Shown here in pieces: positions 23,924 to 34,563 of a DNA stretch of 64,000 nt; the stretch's first letter is position 1, and every line of letters starts with the position of its first letter. A model generated the notes under the pieces. It was given only the letters and a program-made list of their open reading frames with translations, was not told the DNA's origin and did no database searches. The stretch comes from Gambelia wislizenii (taxonomy: Eukaryota > Chordata > Lepidosauria > Squamata > Crotaphytidae), in contig JAUMIR010000004.1 of NCBI GenBank assembly GCA_030847615.1, positions 271,769,501 to 271,833,500 on the forward strand, given 5' to 3'. The translations under genes and the position numbers were made by a program.

Positions 23924-24387
23924 TCTTCATTCATCTTCTAAGTAGATTTGTCAGATCAGATTTGTAGTCACATGTCTAATAGAAATATTCATAACTTTAT
24001 GAATAAGTCTTTTAAAAACATGTATACCTCTGATGTATATATTCCAGTGTATTAGAATTGCAGTGTGTTGATAAGAAAAAAAATACTGTAATATGAGTGG
24101 AGTAAATTCAACTATTATTTTGAGCAGGAATGTAAAAATTTGACAAAAATTGTACCAACAAAATATTCAGGTTACACTGCTTTGTTGGAATATTGTGAAA
24201 TGGTTGAGTGAAGCTTCAGTCTATTCCTTTGTATATTTATTACTAAACACTATATTTTATTATTCCAAGATTCATGGGTTGGAGAGGAATTATTTATAAA
24301 TGGTTTTGCTTCCTACCTGCACGAAGCAGTACCCAGTACAAAGGGAATCCCTCCTAGCAAGATCTGAGTATGTTTGCTTCAACCAAG
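23924..24387 (+). other. 3' UTR or flank of the TMEM68-like gene
   Basis: AT-rich sequence after the stop. No canonical AATAAA was found in it, so the 3' end is not placed. Confidence 0.4.
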
Positions 24388-24930
24388 ATTTGCTGTTGTT
24401 GTTGTGTGCCTTCAGGTTCTTTCCGACTTATGGTGACCCTAAGGCAAACTTATCATGGGGTTTTCTGAGACTGAGGACATTTTCAGACGTGATTTTCTGC
24501 AGAAAATATCCCAAAACAGTTCTGTTGCTGCCGCGCAGCAGGGGAGCGGTTTCAGATGACGCCGTCCCTCTGCTGAAACCCTCCGTGTCACTTCTGTGAC
24601 AGAATGGAGGAAACGGCATCATATTGCATTCACAAATGTTGCCCATGAGTGAAATATGACACAGTTTCCTCCATTATGTCACGGAAGTGACATGGAGGGT
24701 TTCGGCAGAGGGACGGCGTCATCCGAAACTGCTCCCCGCCGCGTGGCAGCAACAGAGCTGTTTTGGGATATTTTCTGCTGAAAATAGCGTCTGAAAATGT
24801 CCTGAGAGTATGTGATTTGCCCAAGATCATCCAGTAGATCACCATGGCCAAGATTACCATGGCCAAGCAGGAATGTGAACCCTGGTCTTCAGAGTTGTAG
24901 TGCAACACTCACACTGGTATTTGAGTGCAT
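24388..24930 (-). mobile_element. tRNA-derived SINE split by a MITE
   Basis: 24388-24474 has the 3' part (TTCCGACTTATGGTGACCCT on plus) and 24803 to about 24930 has the rest (TGATTTGCCCAAGATCATCC, then AACCCTGGTCTTCAGAG). The tRNA-like head is at the right, so the SINE is on the minus strand. The two halves join without loss once the MITE and one TGA are removed. Confidence 0.8.
24475..24802. mobile_element. Palindromic MITE (GGACATTTTCAGAC ends) with TGA target duplication
   Basis: A 328-bp near-perfect inverted repeat. TGA lies at 24472-24474 and 24803-24805. It shares the inner CGCCGTCCCTCTG-type block with the element at 27483-28012. Inserted in the SINE described above. Confidence 0.85.
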
Positions 24931-25440
24931 TGTAGCAACAATCCATGAAGACACTAATGTGGACGTCATGCCATGCTGGAAATCCGTCACAATTGCTGAT
25001 GTCTTTAATGTCTGTGCAATTTAAAACACTTCGAAAAACTTCTCTAGTGTCCATATGGCTGGTTCTGTCTCCATTTCTTCTTCCTCTTCCTTTCATCAAA
25101 ACTACATTGGATGAATTAAAACCAGAAACTGTCTGCATGTTGGAAGAATGTATGGAGGGACATCGTGGTGGATTTTCAGCACACCCTTTCCCAGGGATCG
25201 ATGAAGAAGGTAGGAGAATAATTAATGCAGGAAGAAAGGTTGGTGGAGAATGCCATGCTAACATGCTGGATGAGGAAGTGGAGGAACACATTGATAGTCA
25301 TGAGGAAGTGTTAACCAATGCAGAATTTAGGGAACTTGTTAAGATCTCTTCAAAGGAAGAGGAAGAAGGAACAGAAGCAGAACCAACCATGTAGACACTA
25401 GAGAACTTTGCTAAGTGTTTAAAATTGCACAGACATTAAA
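24931..25440 (+). pseudogene. Possible Tigger/pogo transposase C-terminal remnant
   Basis: Open from 24945 to 25394 (149 residues). The last part, with ELKPETVCMLEECMEG, EEVEEHIDSHEEVLTNAEF and an acidic tail, resembles the helical acidic C-terminus of Tigger-type transposases; a neighbouring frame has MPCWKSVTIADVFNVCAI, like the preceding conserved stretch. That implies at least one frameshift. There is no catalytic DDE region. No adjacent terminal repeat is certain. A host-gene remnant is not excluded. Confidence 0.4.
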
Positions 25441-26329
25441 GGACTAAATTATGGAATATGATCCTTGGATGCAGGATTAAAGTCACTCAAATGATCACTT
25501 TAGGATTACAACCTCTGTAGCAACAGTTTGATGAGTTAAAAAGATAGAGGCAACAACTCCCCATTACGATGTTCTTCCAAAAGGTTTTGGCAACTGAGTA
25601 TCACCAACCATCAACATCAATTGCCCCTGACCTTGAAATCCAACCTTTCACAAAGTATGCTCCCTGTTGGGAATTTAAAATATTTGAGATTGGTATCTCA
25701 GTGGCAGAGTTAAAAATCATTCTTCAGCAGAAAGGTTTATATTGGGATCAATAGTTAAGCCAGCTGAACCTTCGCCTCCCACACACAAAATCTAGCTAAT
25801 GAATAAAACAAGCTTAGTCCTCTTTAAAGTATAAAAAGTAGTTTACTTACAAAATATCTTGTCCATAATCATTATACACAGGTTCATCATCTTGAGCTAT
25901 GCAAGCAGGAGGTAAAATAAAGATCTACATGCTATAAGCTACGGAGCACTTAAGAAAACCATGTGTTCCATGTTTAAGAAAGAAAAGGAGAGGTGTGCCC
26001 TGATGGGCTTCTTCCCTGAGGACAGAGGATTTGTGGGTGCTCGGAAAGAGGTGAGGGATCATAAACTAGCAAACAGGAAGTTTAGTCATAAACATTCCCT
26101 TCATGAACTTTTAACTATTTAACTACCATGCAGCTTAATTTCATGCAAAGGTTGCAAATCCCAACACTCCCAACATTGACATTGAGCCATCAGCCTCATT
26201 CTGGTGCTACATTCCAGGATCACCTTCTGACAACCTTCCTTCTGATGAAGTTTCCTCTTCTGATAATACAAGTATATCAGAAAGTCACTACTGACAGTTT
26301 TCTGTGGCTGCAATGCCTTTGTCCTTCAT
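25441..26329. other. Intergenic, unrecognised
   Basis: No supported gene. ORF 26128-26523 (+) overlaps a Tigger-like end and a LINE fragment in its second half and is not considered real. Confidence 0.4.
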
Positions 26330-26720
26330 TTCGGGTAAGGAAGAAAGGGTTCCAGATTATACGCGAAAATTGCATTATGCAAAGGGTCCCAAAATGGAAC
26401 CCTCGCATTATATGTAGGCCTACTGTGTCTCTCTGGCTTTTCTTCGCAAATGAAGATTCAGGAAGGACTCATCCCACACTTTCTGCAAGCACACTCATGA
26501 CTAAAAAGGCCAATGCAAGATGAACAAGTCCAGTTGCAGAATGCACAGCAGAAGGTCTCCTTGGGTGATGTTTCCGGGTTGTGATTCTTTCTGCATTGTC
26601 GTAGGTTAAAAGTGACTAGTAAGCTCACACTGCACTGATGGTGGGAAGGTGGGATGTGCTGTGATAATCCAAAGAGGCACATGAAGGAGCACCCAGGCCT
26701 TAAATAGCCTACTACCACAC
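26330..26720 (-). pseudogene. Second copy of the zinc-finger LINE fragment, next to a Tigger-like end
   Basis: 26440-26720 on the minus strand encodes [14 protein letters not shown] Cys/His sequence then [12 protein letters not shown], the same protein end as 12394-12733. Immediately downstream of its 3' end is a Tigger-like stretch, minus strand CAGTAGGCCTACATATAATG then GGGTTCCATTTTGGGACCC, to about 26345. Confidence 0.5.
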
Positions 26721-27482
26721 CCCATCACATGCTGCATTTCAGCACCTGTTGCCACACACTAAGCCTCCTGGTCTCTGACCATGGGGGTCATCAAAAGAGT
26801 ACCTTCCCCTGAAGCATCTTTTGCTGGAAGTATATATTTAAAAACTAGTTAAATTTTTAGCTACAACATGTAAAATATGTAAGGATTTTTTTTAACTTTT
26901 ATAAATCCCTTTAAAAATGATTTTTTAAATGTTATAACTCATTTTATTACCTGGCACCTCCATTTTAGATTAGATTAATTTTTAGGGCTACAAGATAAGC
27001 ACAGCAGGTGCCCACTGGATAATAACTGGATCTCAGGGAGTGGGAAACCTCTGAGTAGTTTCACTAGCATGGGACAAAATAGCAGGTGTCACCCTTTGCT
27101 GTTAAAAGAGTGAGATGAATAAAAAGACACTCTTCAGTGGAACGTCTTTGATTTTCTTCAGGCCGACAGGTATTAATGTGTATCTGAGTGGTTTTGATTA
27201 ACAAGGAAGGACTCATCATTTAGACCTGCAAATTGCTAAAGTTTGGACATAGAAATTACTTCTTTCTCATGTTCACCTGAAATAAAAAACAACTTCATTC
27301 AGTGCAGTGAAGAAGGTTGCAGTCAGGGAAAGAATATAACATTGAAAGAGGTCTGGCTCACAGTAACAAATCGGAGTGTGGAAAGAGTGCTGGCTGGCTG
27401 TGATCCAGCAAGCTAGACTGCAATAATGTGAAACATGTCATGCTACTGTAGGTGCAAGTTGATTTATGACAAGATAGACCCA
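26721..27482. other. Intergenic, unrecognised
   Basis: No gene or clear repeat seen. Confidence 0.4.
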
Positions 27483-28012
27483 GGACTTTTTCAGATGCGT
27501 AAAAAGTGCTGCGGAGGGCTCAGGAGAGGTACGTGCCTGTTTCGTGGCAGAGGGTCCTTTTCGGACGCCGCCATCCCTCTCACGTTACCCTCCGTGTTCC
27601 TTCCATGTCGCATGGAAGGAAAAGACGCCACTTTTTACTCATAGAAGTTCTTCGTGAATAAAAAGTGGTATCTTTTCAGGTACGTTTCTTCTCAAGTTGT
27701 TGATATTACACGCCTTTTACTAACATTGTGCGTGGTGGGGTCTCCTTCCTTGGAGGTCTTTAAACAGAGGCTGGATGGCCATCTGTCAGGGATGCTTTGA
27801 TTGTGATTCCTGCGTGGCAGGGGGTTGGACTGGATGGCCCTTGTGGTCTCTTCCAACTCTACAATTCTATGATTCTATGATTCTATGTGACACAGAAGGA
27901 ACAGAGGGTAACGCGAGAGGGGCAGTGGCGTCGAAAAGGACCCCCTGCCGTGAAACAGGTGCATACCTCTCCCAAGCCCTCCACAGCACTTTTTACACAT
28001 CTCAAAAAGTCC
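27483..28012. mobile_element. Long-inverted-repeat MITE with CCA target duplication, split by a CR1 tail
   Basis: Starts GGACTTTTTCAGATGCG and ends CATCTCAAAAAGTCC. CCA lies at 27480-27482 and 28013-28015. The arms pair over about 150 bp. The centre is occupied by a CR1 3' end. Confidence 0.8.
27735..27890 (+). mobile_element. CR1 3' end fragment inside the MITE
   Basis: GGAGGTCTTTAAACAGAGGC through GGTTGGACTGGATGGCCC to a triple ATTCTATG tail, matching the end of the CR1 at 41 kb. It is young-looking, with few changes. Confidence 0.85.
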
Positions 28013-28373
28013 CCAGCTACTTATATTGTTTGATATTGGCCAAGCAACTCTTTACTCTTGGATGAGAAAATCCTCTCATGAGAGAGAAAATGAGAATAGG
28101 TACACACTGTGTTAGTATGGGTTACACCCAGGTAAGTTAACATAGGATTGTAGATCATTAGCAATAATGAGCAATGATGTGTAAATGTCCTTATACTTTT
28201 TGAGTCAATTACTAGAGATCTGAATAAAGTTTTACCACTGTTTTATTTAACTTGTCAGATAGGTGTGTATGTCCCATTATTATTTCTGATAAAAGTATCT
28301 TGTTAATCATAACTTCCCCTTTTGCATCAAACTAGGAACTATGGGGTATCTAAAAAGTCAAAATAATCCTAAT

Positions 28374-29735
28374 GGAGTTCTCTGAATGAATTACATCCCA
28401 GGATATTAAAAGAACTGGCAGAAGTAGTCTCAGAACCACTGACAATAATCCTTGAGGATTCTTGGACAGCAGGAGAAGTCCCAGCAGACTGAAGGAGGGC
28501 AAATGTTGTCCCCATCTTCAAAAGGGGGGGGGCGGAGAGGACGCAAACATCAACATGCATTTCTCAAAAACAAGTCATGCCAGACTAATCTTATCACCTT
28601 TTTTACAGAGTTGCAAGCTTGGTAGATGAAGGGAATGCTGTGGATATAGCATATCTTGATTTCAGTAAGGCCTTTGACAAGGTTCCATATGATATTCTAG
28701 CAAACAGTCGAGTAAAATGTGGACTAGACAATGCTACTGTTAGGTGGATTTGTAATTGATTGATTGCTCTTCATCCTGGAGAGAAGTGATTAGTGGGGTG
28801 CCCCATGTTTCTGTCCTGTGCCCAGTGCCATTCAACATCTTTCTAAACAACTTGGATGATGGAATAGAGGGCATGTGTATCAAATTTGCAGATGACACCA
28901 AATTAGGAGGGGTAGTTAATTCCCCAGTGGAGAGCATCAAAATTCAAAGTGACCTAAACAGATTAGAGAAGTGAGCCAAAACAAACAAAATGAATGTCAG
29001 CAGGGAGATATGTAAGATACTACACTTAGGAAGAAAACGAAATGCATAGATACAGAATAGTGACATCTGGTTTGACAACAATACATGTGAAAGGAATCTA
29101 GTAGACCACAAACTGAACATGATTAAGCAGTGAGATGTGGCAGCTAAAAAAGCCAATGTGATTCTGGGCTGCATCAATCGAACTATAGATCAAGGGAAAT
29201 AATAGTACCACTCTATTCTGTTTTGGTCAGATCATACCTGGGCACCACAATTCAAGAAGGATATTGGCAAGCTGGATCGTGTTCAGAGAAGGGCAACCAA
29301 AATGGTTAAAGGTGTGGAAGCCACACCCTATGAGGAGCAGCTTAAGAAACTGGGTATGTTTAGCCTGGGGAAGAGAAGGCTACGAAGTGACATGATAGCC
29401 ATGTTTAAATGTTTGAAAGGCTGTCATATTGAAGAAGGAGCAAGCTTGTTTTCTGCTGCTCCACAGATGAAGACACAGAGCAATGGAGTCAAACTGCAGT
29501 ATGTGAAAAGAGATCCCATCTAAATATTAGGAAGAACTTCCTGATAGCAAGAGATGTTTTGACAGTGGAATACATTGCCTTGGGGTATGGTGGATTCTCT
29601 TTCTTTGGAGGTTTTTTAAATAGAGGCTGGATGGCCATCTGTCAGGAGCTTTGTGTATTCCTGCATGGTAGGAGGTTGGACTAGATGGCCCTTGTGGTTT
29701 CTTCCAAGTCTATGGTTCTGTGATTCCATGACCTA
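28374..29735 (+). pseudogene. Degraded CR1 ORF2 copy
   Basis: The plus strand follows CR1 ORF2 from the PGPDELHP region (28390) through YLDFSKAFDKVP-like (28650), VPHVSVLCPVPFNIFLNNL (28801), [12 protein letters not shown] (28878) and KRRLRSDMIAMFKCLKG (29360) to the ATTC tail. The GVPQGS motif is altered to GVPHVS, there are many stops and frameshifts, and a deletion is present near 28545. 5' truncated. Confidence 0.85.
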
Positions 29736-29939
29736 TCCCTGAAAGTTATCAGCATCAAAATGTTTTTCTGAAAAAGTGCTTTTAGTGGTTTAAAAAACCA
29801 AGAACAGTTCTAATGATGAGGGGATCACATTTTCAAAGTTGTGTATTCCTGGCAGTAATTCCCCATGGAGGCAAAACTGGCCTCGGGATCTGCCAAAGTA
29901 GCCCACCTTTGTTATAAGTACTTAGCTGGAAGTCTATGC

Positions 29940-30290
29940 CATTGAATACAGTGTGATGCAGAGAAGGGAGGCTACCGGGCTCACCCGGTGGGCCATTTTC
30001 AGCCTGTCCTAGGCCAGGCAGCTCCCGCGGCCGCCTATGGCCAGCCTGAGGGGCCACCATTACCACCGTCTTCACCCCAGCATGCACAGGGGCCAGGGCA
30101 TGTGGCGGGAAGGCTGGTCCAATCGGAGTGGGCTTCCCCCGCTCTGATTGGCTGAAATGGGAACCAGGGTGGGACTTCCAGCTACGTTTTCTGGCATGGC
30201 TGGATGATGCAGCCTCTGAGCAGGGTCCAGTATAAAAGCCAGCCCCTGACGTCAGAGATTGCAGTTGGCTGTAGCGAACCAAAGGCCCAC
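29940..30290 (-). promoter_or_regulatory. Candidate promoter or LTR-like segment (strand uncertain)
   Basis: GC-rich island in AT-rich surroundings. On the plus strand ATTGGCTG (an inverted CCAAT box, 30148 on), TATAAAAG (30231-30238) and TGACGTCA (30247-30254) follow in order. The order suits a plus-strand start near 30260, though no transcript or retroelement gene of matching type was identified beside it. Strand is entered as minus only because the one long open frame there (29833-30282) is minus; that frame is unrecognised. Confidence 0.3.
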
Positions 30291-30976
30291 CCTCCCTCCC
30301 TCATGGCATGTTTAGTAGTGTTCTTACTTGCTTATTCTTTTTGTCACAACTTGCTTGGTGGACAACATGAGCCCTGATCCAGGGTAAGCAAAGAGGGGTA
30401 TCTGTCAAGTTCAAATTCACGGAGCCCCCACTTGCTGTTCTATTACATCCTTGTTTCGCAGGAGAGGGGAAAATGTCAAGCGGGCGGCTTGGCCATGCCT
30501 CTCCCCTCCATGGTGGTGTCGGGTGCAGCTGACAATGGTCCATTGGCCAACACAGGGTTGGGCAATGAAGGGATCTGGACCCATGTAATTGGTGCCAACC
30601 TATTACAGACATTACCAAGTTGTGGCCTATAATTGCCAACATTTCATTATCATATTATATTCTACTATTAACCAATTTACCTAACCTTTTATGTTATTCA
30701 CGTATACACAATATATTTTCTGAAGATATTCTGGGTGGTGTATTCTTTGTGGTGAAGGGGATGGGCGCATCCAGGCTGGGCCCACAAATAACTTTGTCAT
30801 ACTATCAGATTTATTAAGGAACTTGCTCAGTGGCCAGATTCCAACTCACTTTCTATTATGTGCCTTTCACACCGATGAACAACCTCATCTGCTTGCTTTT
30901 ATCTTTTACTTACCCTGGTTTACACAGAGCAGCCAACTCAGTCATATCTGCACTAAATGTAGCATATTTTCCATTC

Positions 30977-31230
30977 CACGGGGTACATTGCTAGCACTAC
31001 AGCCACAGTGTTGTGAGTTCAATCCCAAGGGCTCCCAGGTTCACTCAGCCTTCCATCCTTTTGTGGGTAGGTAAAATGAGTACCAGCTTGTGGGGGCAAT
31101 TAGCTAACACACATTGGAAACAGCTTAATGCAGTGTGGATGTGTAAAGTGCTATTGCTTAATAATTTGTAAGCCACTCTGAGAGACTGTGGCTGAAGAGC
31201 AGGGTATAAATACCTAAAATAAATAAATAA
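30977..31230 (+). mobile_element. Sauria-type tRNA-derived SINE
   Basis: Contains a box-B-like GTTCAATCC (31017-31025), GTAGGTAAAATGAGTACCAG and AGAGCAGGGTATAAATAC, followed by an AAATAAATAAAT tail. It matches 38781-39052 in reverse. The head is partly decayed. Confidence 0.75.
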
Positions 31231-32123
31231 AAAGATTTTTTATCAAGCAGTTGAAATCTGGAGGATTTTCTAACCTCAGTCAATGGATTTGTTTGTTTTC
31301 AGTGAGCTTTCTCAATTGGGCTGTTCAAAGGCAGGGTGCTGGCTAAACAGGATCTTATTGAGAAAACAGCAACTGGTGACACAACCCATTTTGGAATGAT
31401 ATCTTAGACTCTCTCCTTTCAACAAAGGTAGTGAGAATAAAAGAGATCAGATCAGTTGCTCTTTTTCTCACTAAGAAACTGCTGTGTCTAGAAGCAATTG
31501 ATTTCAAACTGGGGGAGCCACAGACTGAACTAGTGATCCCTGACTCCTGAATTCAAAACATGTGCTTTACTACACATATTTTCAGACCATGTTTCTGTGA
31601 GTGGGAAGGCAGAGAATGCAGTGATTCAGTTGTGCAGGAAAATATTCTGCCAAGAGACATAACAACACAAAGTTAAAGTGAGGAATTCTACAACAGAAAT
31701 GATGAGGACTTGGACTGCTTTTAAAGGTATTGGATAAATTTATGGAGGATGTATCATTTGCTACATGTCTCACTGAATAGATAATCTTTCCAGTAGCTGA
31801 GACAGTATGCTTCTGCATATTAACTGTTGCAGAGGTGAGTGGGGTGGAGCTGTTGATTGTTCAGATAAGTATTGATAAGAACATGGGGTTACATCATTTA
31901 GGATTTCTTTTACCTTTCTGCCTTTACTTATGTCATCAATTGCTAGTGTCATTTGATCTTTACCACACCTTGTATTCTTCTTCACTCTGAACTCTCTTTT
32001 CCTTTCTTATTTTTTTCCATAATTCATCTTTATTCTCCAGAAATGTAAGCTATCTCTTACAGTTGAAATCAACTGTTGCTGGTTTCTTCCAGTTTAGTTT
32101 TTCCATCTAGACTTGCTTCTTAA

Positions 32124-32155
<32 letters not shown>

Positions 32156-32419
32156 TTTCCCTTCTATTTCTGCTTCTATGTGTTTGAGCGACCAACCAGC
32201 TCAGGCAGGGTTAGATTGACAGACTTTATACTACCTCGTTGTTCTTTACACAGTTTATTTTGAGTTTTCTGTTTAATCAGAAATCCTCTTGCATCTTTTC
32301 CAAGATGTGAGTGTGTATAGCAGGTAATACAGAAACAAAACAAGCTTGGGATTCTGTTGGTGCAATGTCCAACTGTCTCCCTGCCTGAGCTAGCAGAACT
32401 GTTTCAGAGGTGTTGTTGA
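31231..32419. other. Intergenic with a (TC)n tract
   Basis: (TC)n then T-run at about 32121-32158. No gene recognised. Confidence 0.45.
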
Positions 32420-32766
32420 CCACTCTGCAAACACAGTGTGCAATAGAGTGGAGATACTATGGACTGCTAAAAAGGCAGATAAATATATCCTAGAGCAGAT
32501 CAAGCCTGACCTCTCCCTAGAAGCCAAGATGACTAAACTGAGACTGTTGTATTTTGGACACATCATGAGAAGACATGATTCACTAGAAAAGACCATAATG
32601 CTTGCTAAAGTAAAAGGCTGTAGGAAATGAGGAAGATGTCATTCCAGATGGCTAGGGCCATGGCCCTGAGTCTGTAAGACCTGTTGATGACAGGGTGACT
32701 TGGAGGTCTCTCATTCATAGGGTCACCATAAGTCAAAGCCAACTTGATGGCAGTTAATAACAAACA
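32420..32766 (+). pseudogene. BovB/RTE-type LINE 3' fragment
   Basis: Frame 32436-32630 encodes EQIKPDLSLEAKMTKLRLLY, then FGHIMRRHDSLEKTIMLAKV, the C-terminal signature of BovB-type RTE elements, ending at an in-frame TGA; the rest follows in another frame. The 3' end GGTCACCATAAGTCAAAGCC is the tail shared with the tRNA-derived and 5S-derived SINEs here. Confidence 0.7.
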
Positions 32767-33775
32767 AGAGAACGGGAGTGAGAGTGGCAGAACAGCATCT
32801 ACATATGTCCCTACAGCTGGATGCACAACAATTATATCATCCCCTGGAACCTCCCAAGCATCCCTGGGAGGTTCTGCAGGATGTCTATTGCTGTGTGTCC
32901 AGCTATGGAGGGGGAAATTACTTAGTCCAGAATGCAAATAGATTCAATTATTTTACTCCTTACTAGTAAATTTGTGGGGTTTTGTTGATTCGTGTGTAGG
33001 GAGATTTTATTTTGCAGACATTCCCAAAGAGTGTTTGTGTGTTTCTCATTCTGAGGGCAGCATCAGTAGCTGGTTCAATCGATGGCTGCATATTTTATTT
33101 CAAGAAAGCTAAAAGACAATTTTCTGATGATGTGCAACAGACTTGCCTGCTTCAATACCTTATTGTTAAAATCAGCACTAATAAAAGTGCTGGTCCGTGA
33201 ACCAGTGAGCCATCAGCTTCCAGTCCCTGGAGGGATTCTAGAAATAAAAGAAACTACTATAGCCAGTAAGCACAAATATAGCACTCATCTCTGGCACACT
33301 AAAAGGAGAGGATTGCTGATCCTCCTTACCTGATAGCTTGAGAAGCACTGGTTTAAATGTAAACCCTTGTGTTAGGGCAAGTTTTTCTTGTTGCCCTCCT
33401 TCACAGTTTGTACTACTTTACTTAACTTTGAGGGAAATGTTTTCCCATCCATTTTTCAAAGTATTGACAGCATGAAGCAATGCTTCCTTTACTTTATTGT
33501 TGTTTGGCTCTTTTTTCCTTGAGTACATACATTAAGATGTCTTGCAAAGAACTGTGCGCCTTGCTTTCCTTTGTCATTGGGGTTCAGTACTTTGCCAACA
33601 GTGCCACACATAGCTCAGGGACGCTTGAGCAGAAAACAGTTATGCCTCCATCCATAGCCATAACTCAAGACTAAAACTGTATGAGCAAGGTGCACAATGA
33701 AATAAATTACACCAACTGATGAAAAATACATTGTTCTGTGAAGAATGTCTCAGATCTCTTTTAAAGTGCACAATT
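32767..33775. other. Intergenic, unrecognised
   Basis: Short overlapping ORFs (32744-33333, 33480-33674) show no family motifs. Confidence 0.4.
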
Positions 33776-33915
33776 ATGGCACTTTCATACCATTTTAACT
33801 GCTCTGGCTGCATCCTATGGAATCCTGGGATTTGTAGTGCAGTGAGACACTACAGCTCTCTGGCAGAGAATTCTAAATATCTCACCAAACTACCAATCCC
33901 AGGATTATTTGAGCC
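33776..33915. mobile_element. hAT-like MITE fragment
   Basis: AATCCTGGGATTTGTAG and the inverted AATCCCAGGATT around a centre near 33855, as in 19084-19306. The outer ends are poorly preserved. Confidence 0.5.
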
Positions 33916-34563
33916 ATCTTCATTTTTTCCATATATGGTCCAGCAACTCCTAAGTTAACAAAAACACAATGTGTCTTTCTTGCACTAACCACACAAGGTC
34001 TACAAAGTGATACTCCTCAGAGACAGGCCTCTTATGTTTGGAAGTATTTCTCTCATCATCCACAGGCCAAATGTGTTCAATACACAGAGGTAAAGGGGGT
34101 CTTGAGCAGGTGTAGTTAAGTAGCATCTCTGGTATGCATATACATGTTGAGGGGCAACATCCTCTGATGTTCCCCAGGACAATCAAATCAACAAGTGGGG
34201 GGCGGGAGCACAGTATTACTAAAATATCACAAGGGAAAGAGACTGTTACAGCCTCCAGAAAAAGAGCATTGAAAAAAACTATTACAGCGGGCTGTGCACT
34301 AGTCAAGAGACAGTTTGCAATGGGTTGCAAGGAGTCATAAATGCCCACAAAATAGGTGAAGTTGGATGGTGCAAATGTGTCCTAACAGAGCACATTGCTC
34401 AAGCCATGATATCTCTTTCAACCATTTACAATGGGAGGATTGCCTTTTTTAAAGGGCTGTACCCATGTTGGGAGGTTCCTATGAATCATTACATTAGCAA
34501 CACAGCAATGCTTACCCTTGCAAATTACATTAACGGGACACTGCATTGCACTGTATTGTACTA
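33916..34563. other. Intergenic, one unrecognised minus-strand ORF
   Basis: ORF 33950-34348 (-, 132 residues) is rich in Cys and hydrophobic residues but matches no family I know. No splice or promoter context was found. Confidence 0.35.

Noticed and set aside
31017..31025. tRNA gene indicated by a box B
   Set aside because: No foldable cloverleaf; it is the head of a SINE, as is the one near 38995.
33950..34348. 132-codon minus-strand ORF as a gene
   Set aside because: No family motif, no promoter or splice context, hydrophobic and Cys-rich composition typical of chance frames.
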